64,000 nt of DNA from Burkholderia cenocepacia (GTDB lineage: Bacteria > Pseudomonadota > Gammaproteobacteria > Burkholderiales > Burkholderiaceae). Below are positions 42,998-52,140 of the stretch, piece after piece; the stretch's first letter is position 1; every line of letters begins with the position of its first letter. A program made the translations under genes and the position numbers. The stretch lies in assembly GCF_900446215.1 (NCBI RefSeq), contig NZ_UAQZ01000001.1:62001-126000 (forward strand), in the 5' to 3' direction. Below the pieces are notes generated by a model. The model was not told where the DNA came from, ran no database searches, and saw only the letters and a program-made list of their open reading frames with translations.

Positions 42998-43671
42998 GGC
43001 GAATCTTCTTTGCGTATGCGGGGAAACCCGGGGCGCGACATCGAACGATCGCCGTTGTTTTCCGGGGCACGTTCACTGTACACGTTTGCGACAAGGTCAA
43101 TAAAACGGCCAATATCGGCCTCCGGATACTTGCGGGAATCGGACAGGCAGCCGTGTGCGGCTGCGTTTATTGGCTGGATATCGGCCGGATGGTGAGCGTC
43201 GGCGGACGTCATATTCGCTCGGGTCGCCACACGCGCCGGACGATGCCGGCGGAAATCCTCACGTTCGCGTGGGAATGGATGGCGACTTCATCCTGCGTCC
43301 GTGTGGCGTCGCCTGATCACGACGAAACCGAGCGCATGAAGACGATGCCGGGCGCTTGGTCGCGAGTTGGGATCGGCCCGAGGTCGGTCGCGTGATTGGA
43401 TGCGACGAGTAGCGACTCTGGATAGCTTGCGACGGGTCGAAAAGCGGACATTTCAATCTAGCTACTACAACATAAACTGTCGATAATTATGATTATGTCA
43501 AATACAAAAAATCGACGGCACGAGGGGCTGCTGGCCAAGCGTCCTCGCGTTCAAACCTTGCACCTCTGCACTTGACCTTGACTGAGGCCGGCTGCCGGTC
43601 CAGCTCATGCTTCGTCGTCCCGGCGCGGGCCGCGCACCGGGACCGGTTGCCGCCTGGCGGCTTCCTCCCTG
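42998..43671. other. 674-bp intergenic region
   Basis: Upstream of the AraC start, two related motifs occur: AATAAAACGGCCAATATCGGCC near 43099 and GTTTATTGGCTGGATATCGGCC near 43165. They share ATATCGGCC in direct orientation, and AATAAA/TTTATT in inverted orientation. The stretch 43455-43515 is AT-rich. Short open frames here lack support. The end nearest the receptor gene holds two hairpins, listed separately. Confidence 0.4.
43617..43661 (-). terminator. Two hairpins after the receptor gene
   Basis: On the minus strand, GCCGCC-A-GGCGGC (43649-43661) and the long GTCCCGG...CCGGGAC stem (43617-43643) follow the stop at 43672 by 11 bp. There is no T-tract, so termination is plausible but not certain. 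Confidence 0.4.
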
Positions 43672-46392
43672 TCAGAACCGGTACGTCGCCCCGACCTGGA
43701 AGAAACGACCAAGGTTCGTGTAGAGCGACTGGTCATAGCCAGTGATGTCGGGCACGGCTTGCCACTCGACGTCGAACGGCGGCTTCTTGTCGAAGAGGTT
43801 CGTGATGCCGCCGTAAATCGTCCAATGCTTGAAGCCGCGATAGTTGAACATGAGGTTGAACTGGCTGTACGACGCCACCGATCCCGTACCGCCGTCGCCG
43901 AATTCCGCGGCCACGGCGTTCGTATACGGCCCCGTGTATTGCCAGGTCAGCGTGGTGGTCAGTTGCCGGTAGTCCCAGCTCACGCTCGTATTGCCCTTCC
44001 AGCGCGGGTTGCTCGCGCCGAACGGCTGCAGCAGCGCAAGGTTGTTGCCGGCGAAGTCCTGCGGTGCGGTTCCGGGGCTGTGTAGCTTGAAGTGCCACAC
44101 ATAAGTCCAGTCGCCTGCGAGCGTGAACGTGCCGTACTTGGTGCGCAGCGCTTTGCGGAAATTGAGATCGAAGCCATCAGTGTCGAGCGCACCGAGGTTC
44201 ACGAAATGCTGAACGAGGTAACGCACCGACCCGTCGGCGTTGCGCACGACGCGGGAGGGATCGTTGGCGACGAGCACCGCGTTCGGATCGTCGGTGCCGA
44301 TGACGCCGTCGATGCGGACCTTGTAGAACGCCGCGCCGATATCGGTCATCGCATCGGGCGAAAGCTGGAAGCCGATATTGTAGTTCTTCGTGTGCTCGGG
44401 CTGAAGATTCGGATTACCCGCGACTTGCTCCGTCGTGAAGTGCTTCGTCGGCACACCGCTCGGATCATTCGGATCGACGAGGTTCTGGTGAGAGAGATAG
44501 ACGGCCTGCGAGTTTTCGACGAGGGTCGGCGCGCGGAAGCCGCGACTGTACGATGCATACGTCGTCAGCATTTGCACCGGCTGGAAACGCAGCGCAAAAC
44601 TCGGCGAAAACGCCCCACCGAAGTCGCTGTAGTGATCGTAGCGGCCCGCCTGCGTGAACGTCAGGTTGCGCAGGATCGGAATGTCGACCTGGTAGAACGC
44701 GGCGGCGACGTTGCGCGAACCCTCCACCGTCTGCACGTTCGCGGGTGCGGATACGCCCTGCGACGCGAGCGTCTGCGGGTTGATCGTCGACGATTCGTGA
44801 CGGAACTCGGTGCCCAGGCCCAGGCCGACCGGGCCCCCGGGCAGCGTGAAGAGATTCGACGTCGAGGCCTTCGCTGTCACGCTGTCGACCTTCGAGATGG
44901 CCTGCTGATCGTCGTCCGTGAAAACGCCGTTCAGGCCGTTTGGCGTGGCGGCCGGGTTCGAGAAGTTGTAGGTGCCGTTCGCGAGCATGTTCTCGAGGCC
45001 CGCGACGTTGATCCGGTTGCGATACGTCGTATCGACGGTGCTCTGCGAGTGGCCGTAATCGGCCGACCAGTCCCACGCGCCGAATCTGCCCGTGTCGAAC
45101 GAACCTTTGACGCCCGTGTTCGCCATCCAGAACGTCGATACCGTGTCCGCCCCCACGACGTTGCCCGGGAAGGTCAGGTTGATCGCCGTCGGCACGCCGA
45201 ACGGGTTATAGGGGTTGCTCACCGGTACGGTGCGCGGCAGCGGCGAAACGGACCCGGTCGAAGGGTTGTAGACGTTCGTCGTGCTCGAGATCGAGGCCGG
45301 TCCCTGCAACTGGACGGTTTCATCGCGGCTCACCCAGAAGCCCGCATAGGCCTGCGTGTTGTCGTCGATCTTGAAGGTGGCGCGCACCTTCGCGTTCAGG
45401 CGCGTCGTGGATGGAACGAGCGATGTCGACGCGGCCGGGTTGTACGTGCAATTGGTCGCGCTCGTCTTGCTGCCCGGCGGGCACGGCGAAAGCGGCACCC
45501 TGGAGCCGTCCGCCAACGACCAGTACGATTGCTGGTTCGGCCCGAGCGGCGCTGCCAGCCCGCCGGGATATTGCGTGAAGTCTTGCGCCGACGTCATGTC
45601 GCGATCGCCGAGCGTCGAGCCCGAATCGCGGTAATAGCTGGCGGCCGCGGTGACGTTGAAGCGATCCGAATTCAGGTCGCCGAAGCCGGCCAGTACACTG
45701 AAGTTGCCCTGCCCGTCGCCCGGATGCTGCGCCTTGCCGAGTTGGCCGTCGATCTGCAGGCCCTGAAAGTTCTTCTTCGTAATGATGTTGACGACGCCCG
45801 CGATCGCGTCCGAGCCGTAGACGGACACCGCGCCGGTCTTGACGATCTCGACGCGCTCCACCATGTTCAACGGGATCGCGTTGACATCGAAGAACGTGTC
45901 GGTGAAGTTCACCGACTGCGCATAGTTCGCGACGCGCTGGCCATCGACGAGCACGAGCGTGTATTTCTCGCTGAGCCCGCGCAACGCCATGCCGGCGCCG
46001 CCGGGGGCCGAACTGTTCATCGTCGTCTGGCCCCAGCTGCTTGCGGAATTGGCCGAGGTCGAACGCAGGAAATCGGCAACCGTCGTGTATCCGCTTTGCT
46101 GGATTTCCTTCGCGGTGATGACCTGCACTTCGGTGTGACCGACCTTGTCGGATGTACGGATCAGCGAGCCCGTCACTTCGAACTTGTCGAGCTTTTTCAC
46201 GGTCTGCCCGCCCGCGGCGGTGCCCGACGCCGGAGCGGGTGCGGCGGCGGTCGCGCTGCCGGCTTGCTCGGCGGCGACGTTCCCGTCGACAGGCGTTGTC
46301 TGCGCGTAAGCGGAGGTACCCAAAGCCGCCGTCAACGCGACTTCAGCCCATACGATGCTGCGTATTGCCGATCCCAAAGCCGTTGGTTTCAT
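43672..46392 (-). CDS. TonB-dependent outer-membrane receptor (intact paralogue)
   Basis: The 906-aa protein has a signal peptide (VALTAALGTSAYAQ). The plug domain follows: LRSTSANSASSW, GLSEKYTLVLVDGQRVANYA, VERVEIVKTGAVSVYGSDAI, GVVNIITKK. The large beta-barrel ends in the BAM signature VGATYRF. No TonB-box family or ligand motif is certain. It is closely similar to the broken receptor at 56377-59202, sharing long identical stretches of the plug. GAGGGGTGTT precedes ATG 46392. It could be driven by the TonB system encoded at 61.6-64 kb. Confidence 0.93.
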   Translation of the reverse strand: MKPTALGSAIRSIVWAEVALTAALGTSAYAQTTPVDGNVAAEQAGSATAAAPAPASGTAAGGQTVKKLDKFEVTGSLIRTSDKVGHTEVQVITAKEIQQSGYTTVADFLRSTSANSASSWGQTTMNSSAPGGAGMALRGLSEKYTLVLVDGQRVANYAQSVNFTDTFFDVNAIPLNMVERVEIVKTGAVSVYGSDAIAGVVNIITKKNFQGLQIDGQLGKAQHPGDGQGNFSVLAGFGDLNSDRFNVTAAASYYRDSGSTLGDRDMTSAQDFTQYPGGLAAPLGPNQQSYWSLADGSRVPLSPCPPGSKTSATNCTYNPAASTSLVPSTTRLNAKVRATFKIDDNTQAYAGFWVSRDETVQLQGPASISSTTNVYNPSTGSVSPLPRTVPVSNPYNPFGVPTAINLTFPGNVVGADTVSTFWMANTGVKGSFDTGRFGAWDWSADYGHSQSTVDTTYRNRINVAGLENMLANGTYNFSNPAATPNGLNGVFTDDDQQAISKVDSVTAKASTSNLFTLPGGPVGLGLGTEFRHESSTINPQTLASQGVSAPANVQTVEGSRNVAAAFYQVDIPILRNLTFTQAGRYDHYSDFGGAFSPSFALRFQPVQMLTTYASYSRGFRAPTLVENSQAVYLSHQNLVDPNDPSGVPTKHFTTEQVAGNPNLQPEHTKNYNIGFQLSPDAMTDIGAAFYKVRIDGVIGTDDPNAVLVANDPSRVVRNADGSVRYLVQHFVNLGALDTDGFDLNFRKALRTKYGTFTLAGDWTYVWHFKLHSPGTAPQDFAGNNLALLQPFGASNPRWKGNTSVSWDYRQLTTTLTWQYTGPYTNAVAAEFGDGGTGSVASYSQFNLMFNYRGFKHWTIYGGITNLFDKKPPFDVEWQAVPDITGYDQSLYTNLGRFFQVGATYRF

Positions 46393-46512
46393 AACACCCC
46401 TCTGTCGTCGCAAGGCCTCACCTTTTTGTATGCGCGGAGATTCGCCGGCCTTTAAATAGCGTTGCCCCGCGTTCCTGATTCGTCATCTGGCGATCACAAC
46501 CATTCCGTCCGC

Positions 46513-46578
46513 CCGTTTATTTATTTCAAATTTATTTCTTCAACTTCGGAGTGGAATGAATTTGAAATAAATAAACGG
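46513..46578. repeat. 66-bp AT-rich inverted repeat
   Basis: The outer 20 bp of each arm match perfectly (CCGTTTATTTATTTCAAATT at 46513-46532; its complement at 46559-46578). With two mismatches the arms extend to 26 bp around a 14-nt loop. It lies 121-186 bp before the receptor start. It could form a cruciform or stem-loop; it is not a normal terminator because the stem itself is AT-rich. Confidence 0.85.
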
Positions 46579-47030
46579 CGTTCCTATGGAATTAGGATGC
46601 CTAATTACATGAATCGATCTTTTCGTGTATCGAACGGCCTCATACAAGATGTCCCTGGAACATTCGCATCATGGCGCTTTGTCAATTAGCGCGTACGCGT
46701 TGCCAGGAAAGGCAGTCGCTCGTTGAAGGGCTGCTTTACGTCTTCACTTTGAAGGTCTTAATGTACGGAATCTTCATTACCGTTCACTACCAAAGTTTTA
46801 CGTTGGACGCGAACATAGCAGGACAGAATCGATGCGTCAAAAAATATTTGATGCAGCATAACTTTGTTTAGGTGCAATGGACGCACCCGGTTGGTGCCGA
46901 ATAAAAATCGATATGGTTCATACGCCGCTACCGTTGTTCTGTCTTCCTTGTGCGGCTGCCTTTTTCACCCGCTCGCGCATGCGCCGCAATGGAGCACGCG
47001 GCCGGTACTCGCCAGCCCGAATTTTTTTGT

Positions 47031-47180
47031 TTACCAGAGAGGAGACACGAATCCTTGGCATAGAAACAGTCCGAACATGTGATCGATGAATCCCGTCGTG
47101 TCGGCATAGTGTTCCGCGATCAACAGATCGGACTCCTGATAGTGCATCCCTTCGAGCACGTACTTGGCGTCGCGCAGCCG
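47031..47180 (-). pseudogene. Tn3-family transposase (TnpA) relic
   Basis: A 49-codon frame reads RLRDAKYVLEGMHYQESDL and then AEHYADTTGFIDHMFGLF. This corresponds to the conserved C-terminal part of Tn3-family transposases (usual form RLRDAxYVLDGLLxHESDLxIxEHYTDTAGFTDHVFGL). It lacks a start and is cut by a TGA upstream. Just downstream a different frame reads MPRIRVSSL, similar to the next TnpA segment (APRIRDL), which indicates a frameshift. Only this fragment remains. Identification rests on memory of the family pattern. Confidence 0.75.
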
Positions 47181-47219
47181 TCATCCCGTGATCGCACTGC
47201 CAACGCCCCGTCGCGACCA

Positions 47220-50200
47220 TCAATCGATCTCCAGATTTTCAGCCGTTTCCACGCGCTGCACGTCGCGCTTCGTCACCGCGGCATGCCGCCCGCGCCGGCC
47301 TACGGATACCACCACCCGAAACGCCACCGGCGCGAACACGAGCCCGAACATCGTCGCGGCGAGCACGCCCCCGAACGCACCCGTGCCGATCGACCGCCGG
47401 CTTTCCGCACCCGCGCCGGTCGCCAGCACGAGCGGCACGACGCCCAGCAGGAACGCCATCGACGTCATCATGATCGGCCGGAATCGCGCGGCGGCCGCGT
47501 CGACCACCGCCTGCCGCAACGGCACGCCGCTCCCGGCCAGATCGCGCGCGTACTGCACGATCAGGATCGCATTCTTCGCAGCCAGCCCGACCACCGTGAT
47601 CATCCCGACCTTGAAATACACGTCGTTCGGCATCCCGCGCGCGAGCGCCGCCGCGATCGCGCCGATCATGCCGAGCGGCACGATCGTCAGCACGGACAGC
47701 GGGACCGTCCAGCTTTCGTACAGCGCGGCAAGCGCCATGAAAACCGCGAGCACGGACAGCCCGACGAGCAGCGGTGTTTGCCGCGCGGCAACCTGCTCCT
47801 CGCGCGCCGCATCGACCCAGTCGAAGCCGATCCCGACTGGCAGTGCGCCGGCGAGCCGCTCCATCTCCGCCATCGCCGCGCCCGAACTCGTGCCGGTCGC
47901 CGCGCGGCCGCTGATGTCGAGCGACGGATAGCCGTTGTAGCGATTCAGCATCACCGGGCCGACCGTCCAGTGCGGCGCGGCGATGGCCGACAACGGAACC
48001 ATGTCGCCGGTGCGGTTCGGCACCGTCAGCGCCATCAGTTGCGCATCGGTCGCGCGCGCGACCGGGTCGGCCTCGATGATCACCCGCCGCATCCGGCCCG
48101 ATGCCGGAAAATCGTTGATGTAGTTCGAGCCGAACGTGCCGCCCAGAAGGCCCGCGATTCGCTCGAACGGCACGCCGAGCGCATACGCCTTCGCACGATC
48201 GACATCGAGTTCGATCCGCGGCGCGTCCGGCAGGTCTTCGAAATGCACGGCGGCGAGCAACGGATCCGCTTTCGCCCGTCCGGACAACTGCTCGCGAGCC
48301 GCCTTCAACGCATCGAGCCCGACGCCGCCGCGATCCTCGAGCCGGAACGTGAATCCGTCGGAATGCCCGATGCCGCGCACCGACGGCGGCAGCGACGCCT
48401 CGACGTCGCCGTCGAGGATCGTTCCGAAACGCCCGTTGAGCCGGTCGCGCAACGCCATCGCGTCGACGTCGCGCCGCGCCCAGTCCTTCAGCTCCACGAA
48501 CGCCATCCCGACGTTCTGCCCGCTGCCCGCGAAACTCCAGCCGATCACGCTCGTCACGTTCGCGATCGCCGGCTCCGCGCGCAGGATCGCCTCGACACGC
48601 TCGACGACCGCGAGCGTGCGCGCCTGCGTGGCGCCCGCCGGCAGCTGAATCATCACCTGCAGTTGCCCCTGGTCCTCGGTCGGCAGGAAGCCGCCCGGCA
48701 TCATCCAGTACAGCAGCCCGCATGCGATCACGAGCGCCGCGTAGACCGCCACGATCATGCCGGTGCGGCGCACGGCGAACACGGCGAGACGGCGATAACC
48801 GGATTCGACGCGCGCGAAGAACGCACCGAAGCAGTCGGCCAGATGCGTGCCGATGCCACGTCGCCGCGCGTGGCCGATTCCGCCGTCGTGTCGCGCGACC
48901 GGCTTCAGCAGGTTCGCGCACAGCGCGGGCGTGAGCGACAGCGCCATGAACGACGACACCAGCATCGATGCGATCATCGCTACCGCGAACTGCCGGTAGA
49001 TGCCGCCGACGGCGCCCGGAAAAAACGCCATCGGCACGAATACGGCGGTCAGCACCGCGGTCACCCCGACGATCGCACCGCCGATCCGCTTCATTGCGCG
49101 GCGCGTGGCGTCGCGCGGCGACACGCCCTCCTCCATCACCCGGTGCACGCTCTCGACGACGACGATCGCATCGTCGACAAGGATGCCGATCGCCAGCACG
49201 AGACCGGACATCGTGAACACGTTGATCGACAGTCCGAACGCCCACATCGCGACGAACGCACCCATCAGCGTGACGGGAATCACGACGGTCGGCACCAGCG
49301 TGTAACGCAGATCGCGCAGGAACAGCCACATCACGCAAAACACCAGCACGACCGCCTCGACGAGCGTCAGCACGACCTCCCGGATCGCGATCGTCACGAA
49401 ATGGGCGCCATCGAACGGAATCTCCATCGCCACGCCCGGCGGCAATACCCTCGACAGTTCGGCAAGCCGCGCACGGATCGCGTTCGAGGTTTCGAGCGCG
49501 TTGCCGCGCGGGCCGAGCTGGATGCCGACGGTGGCCGCCGGCCGGCCGTTCAGCCGTGAATAGAACGAGTAGTCGTCGCGGCCGATTTCGACACGCGCGA
49601 CGTCGGCGACGCGCACCACCGAACCGTCCTGCTTCGACTTCAGCACGATCTGGCCGAACTCCTCCGGCGACGTCAGCTGTCCCTTGACGACGATCGTCGC
49701 GGTGAGCTGCTGGCCGCGCTCGAACGGCGCATCGCCGATCGCACCGGCCGTCACCGTCGCGTTCTGCACGCCGATCGCCGCGATCACGTCATCGGCGCCG
49801 AGATCGTATTCACGCAATTTGTTCGGATCGAGCCAGACCCGCAGCGCCTCGCCGGCGTCCCACAGCTCGGCCGCGCCGACGCCCGGCGCACGCTTCAGTT
49901 CGCGCAGCACGTAGCGGTTCAGGTAATCGCCGAGTTGCGCGGAATCGCGCGTGCCGTCGGTCGACGTCAGCGTGACGAGCATCAGGAACGTGTTCGCTGC
50001 CTTGAATACGCCGATCCCCTGCTGGACGACCTGCTGCGGCAACCGCGGCTCGACCTGCTTCAGCCGGTTGTTCACGTCGACGAGCGCGATGTCCGGATCG
50101 GTGCCGGGCGAAAACGTGACGTCGATCTCGAGATTGCCGTGACCGTCGCTGCTCGTCGCGTAATACAGAAGCCCGTCGGCGCCGTCGAGGCTTTCCTCGA

Positions 50201-50399
50201 TGATGCTGCCGACGTCGCCGTCGACCGTCTCGGTCGACGCGCCCGGATACGCGGCCGTGATCACGACCCGCGGCGGCGCAAGCCGCGGATATTGCGCGAT
50301 CGGAAGCTGCGGAATGGCGAGCATGCCTGCGACGACGATTGCGAGCGCAACGATCCACGCAAAGACGGGACGATCGATGAAGAACGATGGCATCGGCAT
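47220..50399 (-). CDS. RND multidrug efflux transporter (HAE1/AcrB type)
   Basis: The 1059-aa inner-membrane proton antiporter starts FFIDRPVFAWIVALAIVVAG. It has the proton-relay Asp pair in IGILVDDAIVVVESV and the second large periplasmic loop with PTEDQGQLQVMIQLPAGAT. Length fits the family. Unlike most such genes it has no membrane-fusion-protein or outer-membrane-channel gene beside it, so it must borrow an adaptor. It follows yejF with a 106-bp gap on the same strand. Two ATGs six bases apart are possible starts. Confidence 0.93.
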   Translation of the reverse strand: MPMPSFFIDRPVFAWIVALAIVVAGMLAIPQLPIAQYPRLAPPRVVITAAYPGASTETVDGDVGSIIEESLDGADGLLYYATSSDGHGNLEIDVTFSPGTDPDIALVDVNNRLKQVEPRLPQQVVQQGIGVFKAANTFLMLVTLTSTDGTRDSAQLGDYLNRYVLRELKRAPGVGAAELWDAGEALRVWLDPNKLREYDLGADDVIAAIGVQNATVTAGAIGDAPFERGQQLTATIVVKGQLTSPEEFGQIVLKSKQDGSVVRVADVARVEIGRDDYSFYSRLNGRPAATVGIQLGPRGNALETSNAIRARLAELSRVLPPGVAMEIPFDGAHFVTIAIREVVLTLVEAVVLVFCVMWLFLRDLRYTLVPTVVIPVTLMGAFVAMWAFGLSINVFTMSGLVLAIGILVDDAIVVVESVHRVMEEGVSPRDATRRAMKRIGGAIVGVTAVLTAVFVPMAFFPGAVGGIYRQFAVAMIASMLVSSFMALSLTPALCANLLKPVARHDGGIGHARRRGIGTHLADCFGAFFARVESGYRRLAVFAVRRTGMIVAVYAALVIACGLLYWMMPGGFLPTEDQGQLQVMIQLPAGATQARTLAVVERVEAILRAEPAIANVTSVIGWSFAGSGQNVGMAFVELKDWARRDVDAMALRDRLNGRFGTILDGDVEASLPPSVRGIGHSDGFTFRLEDRGGVGLDALKAAREQLSGRAKADPLLAAVHFEDLPDAPRIELDVDRAKAYALGVPFERIAGLLGGTFGSNYINDFPASGRMRRVIIEADPVARATDAQLMALTVPNRTGDMVPLSAIAAPHWTVGPVMLNRYNGYPSLDISGRAATGTSSGAAMAEMERLAGALPVGIGFDWVDAAREEQVAARQTPLLVGLSVLAVFMALAALYESWTVPLSVLTIVPLGMIGAIAAALARGMPNDVYFKVGMITVVGLAAKNAILIVQYARDLAGSGVPLRQAVVDAAAARFRPIMMTSMAFLLGVVPLVLATGAGAESRRSIGTGAFGGVLAATMFGLVFAPVAFRVVVSVGRRGRHAAVTKRDVQRVETAENLEID

Positions 50400-50505
50400 G
50401 TGTCAGCGAACCGCCGGCGTTTCGGCGCGGGACCGCGGAACGGCATCACCGTCGACGCCGCCGCACGGCGTGTGGGCGGCCTGGGCGTACTTCGCCCGGT
50501 TCACG

Positions 50506-52140
50506 TCAATCATCGGCTCTCTCTTGTGTGCCGCGCACCGGAGCCAGCATCGACGACGCGAGCAGCGCGCGTGTATACGGATGGGACGGCGCATGCAGCA
50601 CGTCGAGCGTATCGCCCTCCTCGACCACCCGCCCCGCCTTCATCACCACGACCCGGTGGGCCATTGCACGCATCACCGCGAGATCGTGCGTGATGAACAG
50701 GTAGCTCAGCTTGTACTTCTTTTGCAGATTCGTCAGCAGATTCAGCACCTGCTTCTGGATCGACACGTCGAGCGCGCTCGTCGGCTCGTCCAGTACCAGC
50801 AGCTCCGGCTCCACCGCCAGCGCGCGCGCGATCGCGATGCGCTGGCGCTGGCCGCCGGAAAATTCGTGCGGATAGCGAAGCATCGCTTCGGCCGGCAGGC
50901 CGACCTCCTGCAGCAGCGCGGCGACCCGCGCGCGCCGCGCGGCGCCGGCTACCTGCGGCCGGTGCACGGCGAGCCCCTCGCCGACGATCTGCTCGACCGT
51001 CATGCGCGGCGACAGCGAGCCGAACGGATCCTGGAACACGACCTGCATCCTGCCGTACAGCGCGCGCCTGCCGCCCGTCGTCCGCAGCGCGTCCAGCGGC
51101 ATGCCGTCGATTTCGATCGAGCCCGCGGCCGGCCGCTGCAGGCCGAGCACCGTCGCCGCGAGCGTCGATTTCCCCGAGCCCGATTCGCCGACGATTCCCA
51201 GCGTTTCGCCGCGCCTCAGGTTCAACTTCACATCGTGCACGGCGCGGAACGTCGTCTTGCCGAGCACCGCGCGCCAGCCCTTCGCCGCGACGCGGTAATC
51301 GACGGCGAGGTCCTGCACGTCGAGAATCGTCTGCGCGCCGGCCGCGACCGGCTCGACGTCCCGCTGCGGGGCGCTGTCGAGCAGCCGGCGCGTATAGGCG
51401 TGCCGCGGCGCGGAGAACAGCGCGTCGGTCGTGTTCGTCTCCACGAGCACGCCCTGCTCCATCACGGCCACGCGCTGCGCAAAACGCCGCACGAGATTCA
51501 GGTCGTGCGTGATCAGCAGCACGGCCATCCCGCGCGCGGCGGCCTCCTGCTCCTGCAGTTCGATCAGCAGATCGACGATCTGCTGGCGCACCGTCACGTC
51601 GAGCGCCGTCGTCGGCTCGTCGGCCAGCAATAGCCTCGGCCGGCATGCCAGCGCCATCGCGATCATCGCGCGCTGCCGCTGCCCACCCGACAACTGATGC
51701 GGAAAGCTGTCGATGCGCCGTTCCGGCTCCGGAATCCCGGTGCGCCGCAGCAGCGCGATCCCCCGCTCCCGCGCATCGCCCGGCCGCAGCCCCTCGTGCA
51801 GCCGCAGGCTCTCGGCGATCTGCTTGCCGATCGTATACAGCGGATTCAGCGCCGTCATCGGTTCCTGGAACACCATCGCGATGTCGGCGCCGCGAATCCC
51901 GCGCATCTGCCGTTCGGTCTTCGCGAGCAGGTCCTCACCGTCGAACAGCATCCGTCCCGACAGCGTCGCCTGCTGCGCGAGGCGCAGGATCGACAGCGCC
52001 GTCACGCTCTTGCCCGACCCCGATTCGCCGACGAGCGCCACCCGCTCGCCGCGGCCGACCGACAGGCTCAGGTCCTGCACGGCCGCCTTCGTACCGAAGC
52101 GCGCCGAAAACCCGTCGATCTGAAGCAACGCATTCGCCAT
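50506..52140 (-). CDS. yejF: YejF-type ABC ATPase with two nucleotide-binding domains
   Basis: The 544-aa protein is a tandem ABC ATPase. The first domain has Walker A GESGSGKSV near residue 40 and LSGGQRQRAM. The second has GESGSGKST near 310 and FSGGQRQRIAIARA. Each ends with the oligopeptide-type C-terminal loop (SAPRHAYTRRLL, HAPSHPYTRALL). It powers the YejB/YejE permease. The start at 52140 is favoured by GGGGAGCG spacing; the preceding ATG overlaps the permease stop. Confidence 0.9.
   Translation of the reverse strand: MANALLQIDGFSARFGTKAAVQDLSLSVGRGERVALVGESGSGKSVTALSILRLAQQATLSGRMLFDGEDLLAKTERQMRGIRGADIAMVFQEPMTALNPLYTIGKQIAESLRLHEGLRPGDARERGIALLRRTGIPEPERRIDSFPHQLSGGQRQRAMIAMALACRPRLLLADEPTTALDVTVRQQIVDLLIELQEQEAAARGMAVLLITHDLNLVRRFAQRVAVMEQGVLVETNTTDALFSAPRHAYTRRLLDSAPQRDVEPVAAGAQTILDVQDLAVDYRVAAKGWRAVLGKTTFRAVHDVKLNLRRGETLGIVGESGSGKSTLAATVLGLQRPAAGSIEIDGMPLDALRTTGGRRALYGRMQVVFQDPFGSLSPRMTVEQIVGEGLAVHRPQVAGAARRARVAALLQEVGLPAEAMLRYPHEFSGGQRQRIAIARALAVEPELLVLDEPTSALDVSIQKQVLNLLTNLQKKYKLSYLFITHDLAVMRAMAHRVVVMKAGRVVEEGDTLDVLHAPSHPYTRALLASSMLAPVRGTQERADD

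Larger units (their letters stand above)
46393..47219. other. 827-bp AT-richer scar region
   Basis: This stretch between the receptor and the RND pump is clearly less GC-rich than the rest of the window. It contains a large inverted repeat (46513-46578), a small palindrome AATTAGG-ATG-CCTAATT (46590-46606) and a Tn3 transposase relic (47031-47180). Short open frames on the plus strand lack any recognisable feature. It looks like the remains of a transposition event. Confidence 0.6.

Noticed and set aside
43153-43395. 80-codon plus-strand frame upstream of the AraC gene
   Set aside because: No ribosome-binding site, no homology that I recognise and irregular codon use.
46864-47089. Two overlapping plus-strand frames of about 70 codons
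   Set aside because: They lie in the transposon scar opposite the TnpA relic and have no features of a real protein.
47079-49559. 826-codon plus-strand frame opposite the RND pump
   Set aside because: It is His/Arg-rich low complexity, antisense to a clear AcrB-type gene.
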